A stretch of 64,000 nucleotides of DNA from Duganella radicis. Lineage in GTDB: Bacteria > Pseudomonadota > Gammaproteobacteria > Burkholderiales > Burkholderiaceae_D. This document shows positions 9,207 through 18,487 of the stretch, one piece after another (the stretch's first letter is position 1; each line of letters opens with the position of its first letter). A program made the translations under genes and the position numbers. The notes under the pieces were generated by a model. It saw only the letters and a list, made by a program, of their open reading frames with translations, was not told the DNA's origin and did not search any database. Location of the stretch: contig NZ_WNKY01000020.1 in NCBI RefSeq assembly GCF_009720825.1, forward strand, positions 39,729 through 103,728, read 5' to 3'.

Positions 9207-10466
9207 TTATTCCTCGCCTGCCAGCGCCCGCAATCTGCGCCTGTCCTGCCTGATCCAACCCACCAGCTCCGCGGCCGGCATGGGCTTGGCCAGCAAGTAC
9301 CCCTGCGCCATGTCGCAACCGAGGTCGCGCAACAGCTTCCAGTCTTCCACCGTCTCCACGCCCTCGGCCACGGTGGCCACGCCCAGGCTCTGGCCCAGCT
9401 CGAGCGCGCTTTTCAGCACCATGTGGCGGTTCGGCCACTGCGCCGCGCCGTTGACGAAGGCGCGGTCGATCTTCAATTCCGTGAACGGGCAGCGCGCGAA
9501 CTGCTGCATGGACGAATAGCCGATGCCGAAATCGTCCATCGCCAGCCCGTAGCCGGCCAGCCGCAGCCGCCCCATATTGGTCAGCGCCTGCGACAGCTGG
9601 CGCATGACGCTGGTCTCGGTCACCTCCCACACCAGCGCCGGCGGCGCCACGCCGGAGGCCGACACCTGCGCCATCAGGCGGTCGATGAAGCCGCGGTCGG
9701 CCAGGTTGTCGGCCGACAGGTTGACCGATACCGTCAACGGCGGCAGGCCGTGCCGCTGCCAGTCGAGGATCTGTTCCAGCACATGCCGCACCAGCGCCAG
9801 CGTGAAGTCGGCCATCAGCGGCGTGCCCTCCAGCGCGTCGATGAAGTGGGCCGGCGACAGCAGCCCGCGCTGCGGATGCTGCCAGCGCACCAGCGCTTCC
9901 ACCCCTTTCAGCTGGCCGTTGCGCATGGCGATCTTGGGCTGGAAGAAGGGCACGAACTCATCGCGCACCAGCGCCTGCGCGATCTCTTCCAGCGAGGCTT
10001 GCGACGGCGGCGGCGCCACCGCCGCGCAGTCGCCGGGGCGGTCGCCGGCCTTGCACAGCAGCTGCGTCAGCGAATCGAGCTGCACCGGCTTGAGCAGGGT
10101 GCCCAGCAGGCCGATGGCGGCATCCTCGCACGCCATGTTCTCGATGATCTCCAGCAGGCGCGGGTCGCGCGCGCTGACCACGATCAGGTTTTCGGTCAGC
10201 TGGCGCTCGCGCAGCTGGCAGGTCAGCTCGATGCCGTCCATGCCCGGCATTTCCAGGTCGGTCAGCACCAGATACATCGGCGACGCCTGCGCCTCCAGCA
10301 CGCGCAGGGCCTCGTTGCCGTCGCCCGCCTCCAGGATCTCGCCGAACTCCAGCTGGCGCAGCAGACCGACCAGGTAGCCGCGCTGCACCACGCTGTCCTC
10401 CACCACCAGCACGCGGCGTCCGCTCCACGAAGGCACGTTGCTGGCGATGGCGGGCGTGGCGTTCAT
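9207..10466 (-). CDS. Response regulator with EAL c-di-GMP phosphodiesterase domain
   Basis: A 419-residue protein with an N-terminal receiver domain (phospho-acceptor Asp about residue 70 in VLTDLEMPGMDG; acidic pair in VVEDS) and a C-terminal EAL domain. The EAL domain keeps the residues expected of an active enzyme: EALVRW, VSVNLSADN, VWEVTET, DDFGIGYSS, ELKIDRAF and AEGVET. It should hydrolyse c-di-GMP under control of phosphorylation, presumably by the CheA of this locus. It lies 2 bp after cheB, so it is a co-transcribed second output that would link chemosensing to sessile or motile behaviour. Confidence 0.93.
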   Translation of the reverse strand: MNATPAIASNVPSWSGRRVLVVEDSVVQRGYLVGLLRQLEFGEILEAGDGNEALRVLEAQASPMYLVLTDLEMPGMDGIELTCQLRERQLTENLIVVSARDPRLLEIIENMACEDAAIGLLGTLLKPVQLDSLTQLLCKAGDRPGDCAAVAPPPSQASLEEIAQALVRDEFVPFFQPKIAMRNGQLKGVEALVRWQHPQRGLLSPAHFIDALEGTPLMADFTLALVRHVLEQILDWQRHGLPPLTVSVNLSADNLADRGFIDRLMAQVSASGVAPPALVWEVTETSVMRQLSQALTNMGRLRLAGYGLAMDDFGIGYSSMQQFARCPFTELKIDRAFVNGAAQWPNRHMVLKSALELGQSLGVATVAEGVETVEDWKLLRDLGCDMAQGYLLAKPMPAAELVGWIRQDRRRLRALAGEE

Positions 10467-10468
10467 GA

Positions 10469-11542
10469 TCAGTACTGGAGCTGTTGCAGGATTTCGCGAT
10501 AGATCGCGTTCAGCGGCACCGACTTCTCGACCCCGCCCTTCTTCACCGCCTCTTTCGGCATGCCGTACACCACGCAGCTGGCCTCGTCCTGCGCCACGGT
10601 GCGGGCGCCGGCCTTGAGCATCTCCAGCAGGCCGGCGGCGCCGTCGTCGCCCATGCCGGTCATGATCACGCCCAGCGCGTTGGCGCCGGCCGCGCGCGCG
10701 GCCGAGCGGAACAGCACATCGACCGAGGGCCGGTGGCGGTTGACCAGCGGGCCGTCGACCACTTCCACAAAGTACTGGGCGCCGGTGCGGCGCAGCAGCA
10801 TGTGCCTGCCGCCGGGCGCGATCAGCACCTGGCCTTGCAGCACGCGGTCGTTATTGGCCGCCTCCTTGACCCGCACCGCGCACACGCTGTCCAGCCGCGC
10901 GGCAAAGGCGGCGGTGAATTTTTCCGGCATGTGCTGCACCACCACGATGCCGGGCGAGACGCGCGGCAGCGACGTCAGCACTTCTTCCAGCGCCTGGGTG
11001 CCGCCGGTGGAGGTGCCGATCGCCACCACGCGCTCGGTGGTGGCGGTCATCGGCCGCGCGGTTTCCGGCGGCAGGATGGCGTCCGCGTTCAGCTTGGCCG
11101 TCACCGGCGGCGGCGGCGGCCGGTTGGCCAGCTTGCCGACGTGGGCGCCGGCGGCGGCCCGCACCGCCGACACCAGTTCGTCGGCGCTGTCGTGCAGGAA
11201 CTGCTTGAGATCGAGGCGCGGCTTGGTGATGATGGCCACCGCCCCGGCCGCCAGCGCCTCCATCGAGGTCTGCGTGCCCTTCTCGGTCAGGGTCGAGCAC
11301 AGCACCACCGGCGTCGGCCGCTCGCTCATCAGCTTGCGCAGGAAGGTGATGCCGTCCATCTTGGGCATTTCCACGTCCAACACCAGCACGTCGGGCCACT
11401 GGGTTTTCATGCGCTCCATGGCCAGCAGCGGGTTGGCCACCGCGTGGGTGACGGTAATGCCGGGCGCCGCGTTCAGCAGGCCGCTCAGCACCTGCCGCAC
11501 CACGGCGGAATCGTCGACGATCATGACCTTGATTGCATTCAT
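10469..11542 (-). CDS. cheB: CheB protein-glutamate methylesterase/deamidase
   Basis: A 357-residue protein with a receiver domain (acceptor Asp56 in LVLDVEMPKMDG) and a C-terminal methylesterase domain. Catalytic-triad motifs are visible as GTSTGG (Ser), VVQHMP (His) and MTGMGDDGA (Asp). It removes methyl groups from receptors when phosphorylated by CheA. Its start overlaps the cheD stop by 4 bp (ATGA), indicating translational coupling. The linker between domains is proline-rich and longer than in E. coli CheB. Confidence 0.97.
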   Translation of the reverse strand: MNAIKVMIVDDSAVVRQVLSGLLNAAPGITVTHAVANPLLAMERMKTQWPDVLVLDVEMPKMDGITFLRKLMSERPTPVVLCSTLTEKGTQTSMEALAAGAVAIITKPRLDLKQFLHDSADELVSAVRAAAGAHVGKLANRPPPPPVTAKLNADAILPPETARPMTATTERVVAIGTSTGGTQALEEVLTSLPRVSPGIVVVQHMPEKFTAAFAARLDSVCAVRVKEAANNDRVLQGQVLIAPGGRHMLLRRTGAQYFVEVVDGPLVNRHRPSVDVLFRSAARAAGANALGVIMTGMGDDGAAGLLEMLKAGARTVAQDEASCVVYGMPKEAVKKGGVEKSVPLNAIYREILQQLQY

Positions 11543-12057
11543 GCCTGCGTCCTTGCTCCCGCGTTACGCCATCCCGGTTCCGGCGGCACCTGCCGGCTCA
11601 GCACCTCGCCGCTGCGGATGGTGAAGATGAGTTGACGGTGGCCTTCGCCGAACAGGCTCTCGGACACCACGTGTATGCCGTGCCGCTGCAACATGCCGCG
11701 CGCGTAGTCGCCGTTCTGGGTGCCGATGTCGCGCACCCGGGCGCTGCGCGGGAACATGGCGCCACCGCCGAAGATCTTGCCCTGGCACTGGGCCGGCGGC
11801 ACGCCGTGCCGCGCCAGCCCGTCCAGCAGCAGCTGCATGGCGTCGGCCGCGTACATGCCCGGCTTCTCCTGCGGGCGGTCGGCCTTGCGGCGGCCGTGGC
11901 CCGGCAGCAGGAAGTGCGACATGGCGCCGATCCGCAGGCCCGGATGCCACAGCGTGATCGACACGCACGATCCCAGCAGCGTGCGCACGCGGTACTGGTC
12001 GTCGCCGACGAAGTAGTCGCCGGGCATCAGGAAGATGTCGATCAGCTTGTCGCTCAT
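11539..12057 (-). CDS. cheD: CheD receptor glutamine deamidase
   Basis: A 172-residue CheD. The catalytic Cys sits in LLGSCVSITLW and the His in MSHFLLP, the usual spacing for the family, followed by KIFGGGAMF. CheD deamidates receptor glutamines and in some bacteria interacts with CheC; no cheC is seen here. It overlaps both neighbours, cheR upstream and cheB downstream, by 4 bp. Confidence 0.96.
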   Translation of the reverse strand: MSDKLIDIFLMPGDYFVGDDQYRVRTLLGSCVSITLWHPGLRIGAMSHFLLPGHGRRKADRPQEKPGMYAADAMQLLLDGLARHGVPPAQCQGKIFGGGAMFPRSARVRDIGTQNGDYARGMLQRHGIHVVSESLFGEGHRQLIFTIRSGEVLSRQVPPEPGWRNAGARTQA

Positions 12058-12863
12058 GGCTTGCGGTAAATCGAAGGGGCGACCGCGGTCAGCGTGTCGT
12101 TGATGTCATTCAGGGTTTCCGAGTGGCCGATCAGGAAATAGCCGCCGGGCCGCAGCTGCGCCAGCAGGCGCGCCACCACCTGGCGCTTGGTCTCCAGGTT
12201 AAAGTAGATCATCACGTTGCGCAGGAAGATCACCTCGAACAGGCCGATCTTCGGCAGCGGCGCGTTCAGGTTCAGGTGCTGGAACTGCACCCGCTGGCGC
12301 AGCCCGCGCTCGATCAGCATGGTGCCGGCCTCGCTGCCCTGGCCCTTGAGGCAAAAGCGTTTCAGGTAGGCCTGCGGCATCTGCGCGGCGCGCTCCATCG
12401 GATAGTGGCCGCAGCGGGCGCGCTGCAACACGCGGGTGCTGATGTCGGTGCCCAGCACTTCCCACGGCGCCGCCTCGCCCATGACGTCGGCCAGCACCAT
12501 GGCGATGCTGTACGGCTCCTCGCCGCTGGAGCTGGCGGCGCTCCACACGCGCAGCGCGCGGTTCTGGTCGCCGGCTTCCTGGGCCAGCTCGCGCAGCAGG
12601 GCGAAGTGCTTGGGCTCGCGGAAGAAATAGGTTTCGTTGGTGGTCAGCAGGTCGACCGCCATCTGCAACTCGGCCGGCTGCGCGCGGCTTTCCAGCAGCT
12701 TCAGGTAGTCGCCATAACTGTTCAGCTGATAGTGGGCCAGACGCTTGGCGAGGCGGCCGCTGACCAGCGCCTGCTTGCCGTTCGCCATGGTGATGCCGGC
12801 CGCATCGTAGATGAAGCGCTGGAACTGCATGAATTCGCGCTCGGTGATCATGGTGGCGGCCAT
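12054..12863 (-). CDS. cheR: CheR receptor methyltransferase
   Basis: A 269-residue CheR: N-terminal all-helical domain, then a SAM-binding domain with VWSAASSSGEEPYS and the later IFLRNVMIYF. It adds methyl groups to receptor glutamates. The start codon I use follows the cheW stop by about 11 bp; the stop overlaps the cheD start (ATGA). The conserved receptor tails ending in F-x-x-F or FF in this locus are candidate docking sites for this enzyme. Confidence 0.96.
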   Translation of the reverse strand: MAATMITEREFMQFQRFIYDAAGITMANGKQALVSGRLAKRLAHYQLNSYGDYLKLLESRAQPAELQMAVDLLTTNETYFFREPKHFALLRELAQEAGDQNRALRVWSAASSSGEEPYSIAMVLADVMGEAAPWEVLGTDISTRVLQRARCGHYPMERAAQMPQAYLKRFCLKGQGSEAGTMLIERGLRQRVQFQHLNLNAPLPKIGLFEVIFLRNVMIYFNLETKRQVVARLLAQLRPGGYFLIGHSETLNDINDTLTAVAPSIYRKP

Positions 12864-12874
12864 GGCGCCACCTC

Positions 12875-13432
12875 TCAGGCGACGGCGGCCGCGGTGCCGC
12901 GCGCCATCTCGACGATCTCCTCGCTCGACAGCACATGTCCGAGATCAAGCAGGATCACGAAGCGGCCATTGTGCTTGCCCATGCCGGCGATGAAGTCGGG
13001 GCGGATGCGGGTGCCGAACGCGGGCGCCGGCTCGATCTCGCTGGCGGCGATTTCCACCACCGCGTTGACCGCGTCCACCAGCATGCCCAGCACCTGCTTG
13101 CCCTCGCCCTCCCCGCCCCCGGTTTCAACGATGACGATGCAGCTGCGCTTGCCGATGGCGCTTTGCGCGCGGCCGAAGCGGGCCGACAAGTCCATCACCG
13201 GCACCACCGCGCCGCGCAGGTTGATCACGCCGCGCACGCAGTCCGGCATCATGGGCACGGTGGCCAGGCTGCCGTATTCGATGATTTCCTTGATGTGCAG
13301 GATGCCGACCGCGTACTGTTCCTCGCCCAGCATGAAGGTCAGGAACTGGCTGGGCAGGGCGGCGCCGCTTTGCAGGGCGACGATGGCGCTGCTACCGTAG
13401 GTGACGACATTGGTGTCGATGGCGTTGCTCAT
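12875..13432 (-). CDS. cheW: CheW adaptor protein (next to cheA)
   Basis: A 185-residue CheW. The conserved core is FLTFMLGEEQYAVGILHIKE, then VRGVINLRGAVVPVMDLSAR and FGTRIRPDFIAGMGKHNGRF. It is longer than the other CheW by a short N-terminal extension of about 25 residues. It lies 12 bp after cheA in the same direction, the standard arrangement for the adaptor that couples CheA to receptors. Confidence 0.96.
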   Translation of the reverse strand: MSNAIDTNVVTYGSSAIVALQSGAALPSQFLTFMLGEEQYAVGILHIKEIIEYGSLATVPMMPDCVRGVINLRGAVVPVMDLSARFGRAQSAIGKRSCIVIVETGGGEGEGKQVLGMLVDAVNAVVEIAASEIEPAPAFGTRIRPDFIAGMGKHNGRFVILLDLGHVLSSEEIVEMARGTAAAVA

Positions 13433-13444
13433 GCTGTTCCTCTC

Positions 13445-15613
13445 CTATGCGGCCAGGGCCACGGCGCCCTTGCCGCCCACGGTGTGCATCAGCGCCGCCA
13501 CGTCCAGGATCAGCGCCACTTCGCCGCTGCCGAGGATGGTGGAACCGCTGATGCATTTGACTTCGCTGAACATCGGGCTGAGCGGCTTGATCACGGTCTG
13601 GAACTCGCCCAGCAGGGTGTCCACCACCAGCCCGGCGCGCTGGTTGCCGAACTTGAGCACCACGATGCTCTCACGCCGGGTGGCGGCCCCGGCTATCCGG
13701 AACAGCGCGCGCAGGCGCACCAGCGGCAGCACCTGGCCGCGCAGATTGGTGTAGTCCTGGCCCGGCTCGGTGGCGTATTCGATGCACTCCTCGATCATGT
13801 CGAGCGGGATGACGAACACCGACGCCCCCACCTGCACCAGGAAACCGTCGATGATGGCCAGCGTCAGCGGCAGGCGCACGGTGACGGTGGTGCCCTGCCC
13901 TTCGCGGCTGGCGACGTCGACGCTGCCGCGCAGCGCCTGGATGTTGCGCTTGACCACGTCCATGCCGACGCCGCGCCCGGACAGGTTGGTGATCTTCTCG
14001 GCGGTGGAGAAGCCGGCCTCGAAGATCAGGTTGTAGATTTCGCTGTCGCTCAGCTTGCGCTCGGGATCGACCAGGCCGCGCTCGATGGCCTTGGCCAGGA
14101 TTTTCTCCTTGCGCAGGCCGCCGCCGTCGTCGCTGACCTCGATCACGATGCTGCCCGACTCGTGGAAGGCGTTCAGCTTGATCATGCCGCGCGCCGGCTT
14201 GCCGGCCGCCAGCCGCAGCTCGGCCGGCTCGATGCCGTGGTCCATGGCATTGCGCACCAGGTGCATCAGCGGATCGCCGATTTTCTCCACCACGGTTTTG
14301 TCCAGCTCGGCATCCTCGCCGTCGACGACCAGGCCGATGTCCTTGCCCAGCTCGCGCGCGACGTCGTGCACCACGCGCTGGAAGCGGTTGAAGGTGGCGC
14401 CGATCTTCACCATGCGCAGCTCCAGCGCGGCGTCGCGCACGTCCTCGACCAACCCGCTCAGGGTGGAGGTGCATTCCAGCAGCTCGCTGTTCTGGATGTG
14501 CTGGCCGATCATATTGGCGCGCGCGCCGGCGATGATCAGTTCGCCCACCAGGTCGATCAGCCGGTCCAGCTTGTCGGAGTCGACCCGGATCGAGCGGCTT
14601 TCCTGCGCCTTCTGCTCGCTGACCTGCTTTTGCTTGGCCAGCGCCGCCTCCACCACCACCGGCGGCACGTTGCCGGCGCCGACCAGGATGGAGCCCAGTT
14701 GCTGGGCCGGCGCGTCCTCGTGCTGGCCGGACTGCTGTTGCAGCGCGCCGTCCAGCTCCTGCTGGGTGACGCTGCCGCAGCGCACCAGGATCTCGCCCAG
14801 CCGCGCCGCCTGCTCCGGCAGGGCGCGGATCAGGTTGACGTATTCCGACACCTTGCTGTGCGGCGGGATGATGCGGATCTCGCAATCGTCCTGCACGAAC
14901 TCGAACACGCCGGCGATGGCTTCGCGGTCGGCCGTGCTGTCGAAGGCGATTTCAAAGCCGAGGTAGCACAGCTCGGCGTCCATGTCCTCGGCCGGCGGCA
15001 GCGCGTCCGGCACGGTGGCGATGCCGACAATGCGGCCCAGCTTGCCCAGATAGCGCAGGAAGGCGATCGGGTCCATGCCGTTTTGCAGCACCACGCGGCC
15101 GAAGCGCAGCGAGATGTGCCAGTAGTCGCTGCGCATTTGCCCGGGGCGTTCGGCGCCGATGCGCGTGACGCCGGGCTCGGCGTGCAGCGTCGGCACCGCG
15201 GGAATCGCCGGCGCCGCCCCGCCATCCATGTGGCGGCGCAGCTGCTGTTGCAGCATCTCGCCCTCCGGCGCGGTGTCGGGGTCTTGCTCGTGCCGGCCGG
15301 CGGCCAGGCCGTTCACCATGCCGGTCAGGTAGTCGCAGCAGGACAGCAGCAGCACCACCATCTCGTCGTTGAGCGTGACGCTGCCGTCGCGCACCTTGTC
15401 CAGCAAGCTTTCCACCACGTGGGTGAAGGCGACGATGTGATCCAGGCTGAACAACCCGGCCGAGCCCTTGATGGTGTGGGCGGCGCGGAAGATGGCGTTG
15501 ATGGCCTCGCTCTGGTCGCCCGCCAGGTCGACATTGAGCAGGGCGTTTTCCATTTCCTCCAGCAGCTCGCGGCTTTCCGCGATGAAGGTCTGTAGCGCTT
15601 CGTCCAGGTTCAT
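13445..15613 (-). CDS. cheA: CheA chemotaxis histidine kinase
   Basis: A 722-residue kinase. The P1 phosphotransfer domain has the phosphorylated His46 in RAAHTIKGSAG. A P2-like region follows (about 160-270, with GMDPIAFLRYLGKLGRIVGI), then the P3 dimerisation helix (about 340-400), the P4 ATP-binding domain with LVRNAMDHGIEPAE and SGRGVGMDVVKRN, and a C-terminal P5 CheW-like domain with NLRGQVLPLVRL. It should phosphorylate the CheY, CheB and probably REC-EAL proteins of this locus. It is preceded by the STAS gene (11 bp gap) and followed by cheW. Confidence 0.97.
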   Translation of the reverse strand: MNLDEALQTFIAESRELLEEMENALLNVDLAGDQSEAINAIFRAAHTIKGSAGLFSLDHIVAFTHVVESLLDKVRDGSVTLNDEMVVLLLSCCDYLTGMVNGLAAGRHEQDPDTAPEGEMLQQQLRRHMDGGAAPAIPAVPTLHAEPGVTRIGAERPGQMRSDYWHISLRFGRVVLQNGMDPIAFLRYLGKLGRIVGIATVPDALPPAEDMDAELCYLGFEIAFDSTADREAIAGVFEFVQDDCEIRIIPPHSKVSEYVNLIRALPEQAARLGEILVRCGSVTQQELDGALQQQSGQHEDAPAQQLGSILVGAGNVPPVVVEAALAKQKQVSEQKAQESRSIRVDSDKLDRLIDLVGELIIAGARANMIGQHIQNSELLECTSTLSGLVEDVRDAALELRMVKIGATFNRFQRVVHDVARELGKDIGLVVDGEDAELDKTVVEKIGDPLMHLVRNAMDHGIEPAELRLAAGKPARGMIKLNAFHESGSIVIEVSDDGGGLRKEKILAKAIERGLVDPERKLSDSEIYNLIFEAGFSTAEKITNLSGRGVGMDVVKRNIQALRGSVDVASREGQGTTVTVRLPLTLAIIDGFLVQVGASVFVIPLDMIEECIEYATEPGQDYTNLRGQVLPLVRLRALFRIAGAATRRESIVVLKFGNQRAGLVVDTLLGEFQTVIKPLSPMFSEVKCISGSTILGSGEVALILDVAALMHTVGGKGAVALAA

Positions 15614-15623
15614 GGCATCCCCT

Positions 15624-15920
15624 TTAAGCGTGGATCAGCACGGCGTCGCCGAAGAAGGCGCCCAGGTCCAGCATCTCGACAATCTCCACCACCGCCGGGC
15701 TATGCCGCACCAGCCGCAGCTCGCGCCGGTCGGCGGCGGCGCTCTGCTTGGCCAGCATCAGCACTTGCAGGCCGGCCGTGTCCAGTTCGGTCACGCCGGA
15801 CAAATCGATTTCCAGCACGCGCGTCTTGCGCAGCGCGTCCAGCACGGTCACTTTCAGGTCGGCGGCGTGGTAAATGGTCAGCTCGCCGTCCAGGGAAATC
15901 CGCGTGATCTCATCCGCCAT
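15624..15920 (-). CDS. STAS-domain protein (anti-sigma antagonist/MlaB-like) in the chemotaxis operon
   Basis: A 98-residue single STAS domain: ISLDGELTIYHAADLKVTVL followed by LSGVTELDTAGLQVLMLAK, where the Ser/Thr of the DxxGLQ loop is Thr-Ala. Such domains act as small interaction switches. STAS proteins recur next to cheA in several betaproteobacterial chemotaxis operons, but the role is not established as far as I know. Here it lies between cheY and cheA with gaps of about 10-15 bp. Confidence 0.88.
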   Translation of the reverse strand: MADEITRISLDGELTIYHAADLKVTVLDALRKTRVLEIDLSGVTELDTAGLQVLMLAKQSAAADRRELRLVRHSPAVVEIVEMLDLGAFFGDAVLIHA

Positions 15921-15935
15921 GGCCGCCTCCGGAAG

Positions 15936-16304
15936 TCAGGGCAACACCAGCTTGGCCACCGCGCCCAGCAGCACCTCCGGCTTGAAGGGCTTGACCACCC
16001 AGGCCTTGGCGCCGGCCGCCTTGCCCTCCTCCTTCTTGCCCTCGGCCGACTCGGTGGTCAGCATGATCACCGGCGTGAATTTGTACAGCGGCAGCTGCTT
16101 GAACTGCTTGACGAAGGTGATGCCGTCCATGTTAGGCATGTTGACGTCGCACACCACCAGATGGATTTTCTGGCCGGTGCATTTGGACAGCGCGTCCACG
16201 CCGTCGCGGCCCTCGATCACATCGTAGCCGGCGCCTTTCAGCGCGATGCCCACCACCTGCCGCAACGAGGCCGAATCGTCGACCACCATAATGGTTTTTG
16301 CCAT
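15936..16304 (-). CDS. CheY-like single-domain response regulator
   Basis: A 122-residue receiver: acidic pair Asp9-Asp10 in VVDDSASLRQ, acceptor Asp53 in VVCDVNMPNMDG, the Thr in IMLTTES and Lys in VVKPFKPE. It lies directly before the STAS and cheA genes and is the likely diffusible phospho-acceptor of this CheA. The position at the front of the operon next to a soluble-type receptor is common in accessory chemosensory clusters, so it may act on something other than the flagellar motor. Confidence 0.93.
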   Translation of the reverse strand: MAKTIMVVDDSASLRQVVGIALKGAGYDVIEGRDGVDALSKCTGQKIHLVVCDVNMPNMDGITFVKQFKQLPLYKFTPVIMLTTESAEGKKEEGKAAGAKAWVVKPFKPEVLLGAVAKLVLP

Positions 16305-16316
16305 GTTCCACCTACC

Positions 16317-17495
16317 TCAGAAAAAAGTGATTTCATCGGCTTCCGCCGCGGCCGGGGCCGCAAGACGGGCGCCGCCATGCACGGCGTGTTCCTCGGCCAT
16401 GGCATAGGTTTTTTGCAGTTCGCGCAGCAGCCGCTCCGGGTCCAGCCCCTCCAGCACGCCGCTGGCGGCGTAGCGGTCGCGGTTCTCGCGCAGCAGCGCC
16501 GGCAGCCGTTCCATGTTCTCGCGCACGTGCGTCATCACCTGGCTGACGCGGTCCTGGAATTGCAGCTGCACCAGCGCCTCGCCCACCTCGCCCTGGATGC
16601 CGACGCTCTCCCGCTTGAGCTGCTCGGACGATGCGACCAGGGCGTCGGTGATGCCGCGGAACTCGTTCAGCACGGCCGCGATCATGCCCTCGGCCGACTG
16701 CATCGATTTGTCCTCGGCCTCGCTCGACTGTTCGGCGGCCTGGCTGGCGGCCAGGATGGCGCTGCTGATCAGGCCGACGCGGTTGGTGATTTCCTTGCCG
16801 GTCTCGGCCGAACGCATCGACAGCTGGCGCACTTCCTGCGCCACCACCGCGAAGCCGCGCCCGGCCGGGCCGGCGCGCGCCGCCTCGATGGCCGCGTTCA
16901 GCGCCAGCAGGTTGGTCTGGGCGGCGATGCTGGCCACGCCTTCGGCCATGCCGCGCAGCTCGCGCGTGAAGCGTTCCAGATCCTTGATTTGCGCCAGCAT
17001 GGCCTGCTTGGAGGACATGGCCGACTGCATCGACGTCACCACCGAGCCGAGCCGCGTTTGGCTGTGGCTGAACACCTCGGTGATGGAGGTGCCGCCGGCG
17101 CCGTCGGCGCTGGAGACGTGCACCGCGTTGTCGAGCCGGTCGACGATGTTGGAGAAGCGCGCGGCCAGGTCGGAGACCGCCTCCTCCATCTGGGTGCGCG
17201 AGTTTTCGATATGGCGGCACCACACCGGCAGCACGGCGTCGCCGAAGCGTTCGCGCGCGGCCAGGTAGTCGTCGATCATGGCGTTGTCGCCGCCACCGCC
17301 GCCGGTGGCGAAACCGCTGTCGCGCGTCAGCCAGAAGGCCGCGCCCAGCAGCAGCGCCGCCCAGATCACGGTGTACCAGCCGTAGGCGCTCCAGCCTGCC
17401 GCGACGGTGCCCAACGCGCCGCCGCCGGCAAGGGCGAACGGCACTAGCGTTTTGCTACTGATAAGGCTTGGATTCTTCACTGAACGCCACCTCAT
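16317..17495 (-). CDS. Methyl-accepting chemotaxis protein, atypical, first gene of the locus
   Basis: A 392-residue receptor with two closely spaced hydrophobic helices at about residues 18-55 (VPFALAGGGALGTVAAGW, then a short turn and a second helix) and essentially no periplasmic sensor. A cytoplasmic signalling region follows with IAAQTNLLALNAAIEAARAG and FAVVAQEVRQLSMRS. The tail ends EADEITFF, a shorter form of the PDExxFxxF tails of the other receptors. It begins the chemotaxis locus, 13 bp before cheY. The lack of an outer sensor suggests it reads a membrane or cytoplasmic signal. Confidence 0.9.
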   Translation of the reverse strand: MRWRSVKNPSLISSKTLVPFALAGGGALGTVAAGWSAYGWYTVIWAALLLGAAFWLTRDSGFATGGGGGDNAMIDDYLAARERFGDAVLPVWCRHIENSRTQMEEAVSDLAARFSNIVDRLDNAVHVSSADGAGGTSITEVFSHSQTRLGSVVTSMQSAMSSKQAMLAQIKDLERFTRELRGMAEGVASIAAQTNLLALNAAIEAARAGPAGRGFAVVAQEVRQLSMRSAETGKEITNRVGLISSAILAASQAAEQSSEAEDKSMQSAEGMIAAVLNEFRGITDALVASSEQLKRESVGIQGEVGEALVQLQFQDRVSQVMTHVRENMERLPALLRENRDRYAASGVLEGLDPERLLRELQKTYAMAEEHAVHGGARLAAPAAAEADEITFF

Positions 17496-17786
17496 TTTTT
17501 AGTTCTGATGTCCCCGGCTTCCGCATCACGGCGGGCCAGTCCATTGTAGCTGTAGTTGCATGCGGCAGCCGTTCAAATTGGCCGCGCGGAGAATTTCCCG
17601 GAACTTAAAATAGATGATCGTGCATCGCGCCAGGGCGCGCCGCCAAAGGGCTCCTGTGTTTGCAATAACGTGCATTTTGCTAGGCACATGTTGCGCAACT
17701 GCATCACTCGGGCGCGCTCGACATTTCCGCTCGAAGCCTGTAAATTAGCAATGTTAAGAATTGTGCAATTCACTCAAGGAGAACAA

Positions 17787-18473
17787 ATGAAACAATATGG
17801 CGCGGAATTCTTCGGTACCTTCTGGCTGGTGCTGGGCGGCTGCGGCAGCGCCGTGCTGGCGGCGGCCTTCCCCGGCGTCGGCATCGGCCTGCACGGGGTC
17901 TCGCTGGCCTTCGGCCTGACCGTGCTGACCATGGCCTACGCCATCGGCCACATCTCGGGCTGCCACCTGAACCCGGCGGTGTCGATCGGCCTGTGGGCCG
18001 GCGGCCGCTTCCCGGCCAGCCAGCTGCTGCCCTACATCGTCTCGCAGGTGCTGGGCGGCATCGTCGCCGGCGGCGTGCTGTACCTGATCGCCAGCGGCAA
18101 GGCCGGCTTTGACGTCAGCGCCGGCTTCGCCTCCAACGGCTACGGCGCCCACTCGCCGGGCGGCTACTCGCTGAGCGCCGCGCTGGTGACCGAGGTGGTG
18201 ATGACCATGATGTTCCTGCTGGTGATCCTGGGCGCCACCGATGCGCGCGCACCGAAGGGCTTCGCCCCGCTGCCGATCGGCTTCGCCCTGACCCTGATCC
18301 ACCTGATCTCCATCCCGGTGACCAACACCTCGGTCAACCCGGCGCGCAGCACCGCCGTGGCGCTGTACGTGGGCGACTGGGCCGTCAGCCAGCTGTGGCT
18401 GTTCTGGGTGGCCCCCATCATCGGCGCGCTGCTGGGCGCGGCCGTCTACCGCCTGATCGGCAAGGCCGACTAA
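17787..18473 (+). CDS. aqpZ: Aquaporin Z water channel
   Basis: A 228-residue inner-membrane channel, starting MKQYGAEFFGTFWLVLGG after a CAAGGAG site. Both NPA boxes are present (HISGCHLNPAVSIGLWAGG and TNTSVNPARSTAVAL), with six hydrophobic segments and the AqpZ signature GFASNGYG-HSPGGYS. The arginine after the second NPA and the histidine of the selectivity filter region (LIHLISIPVTNTSVNPAR) fit a water-selective pore rather than a glycerol facilitator. It is divergent from the chemotaxis locus and convergent with the MCP pseudogene. Confidence 0.96.
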   Translation: MKQYGAEFFGTFWLVLGGCGSAVLAAAFPGVGIGLHGVSLAFGLTVLTMAYAIGHISGCHLNPAVSIGLWAGGRFPASQLLPYIVSQVLGGIVAGGVLYLIASGKAGFDVSAGFASNGYGAHSPGGYSLSAALVTEVVMTMMFLLVILGATDARAPKGFAPLPIGFALTLIHLISIPVTNTSVNPARSTAVALYVGDWAVSQLWLFWVAPIIGALLGAAVYRLIGKAD

Positions 18474-18487
18474 GCCAGTTAAGCCCG

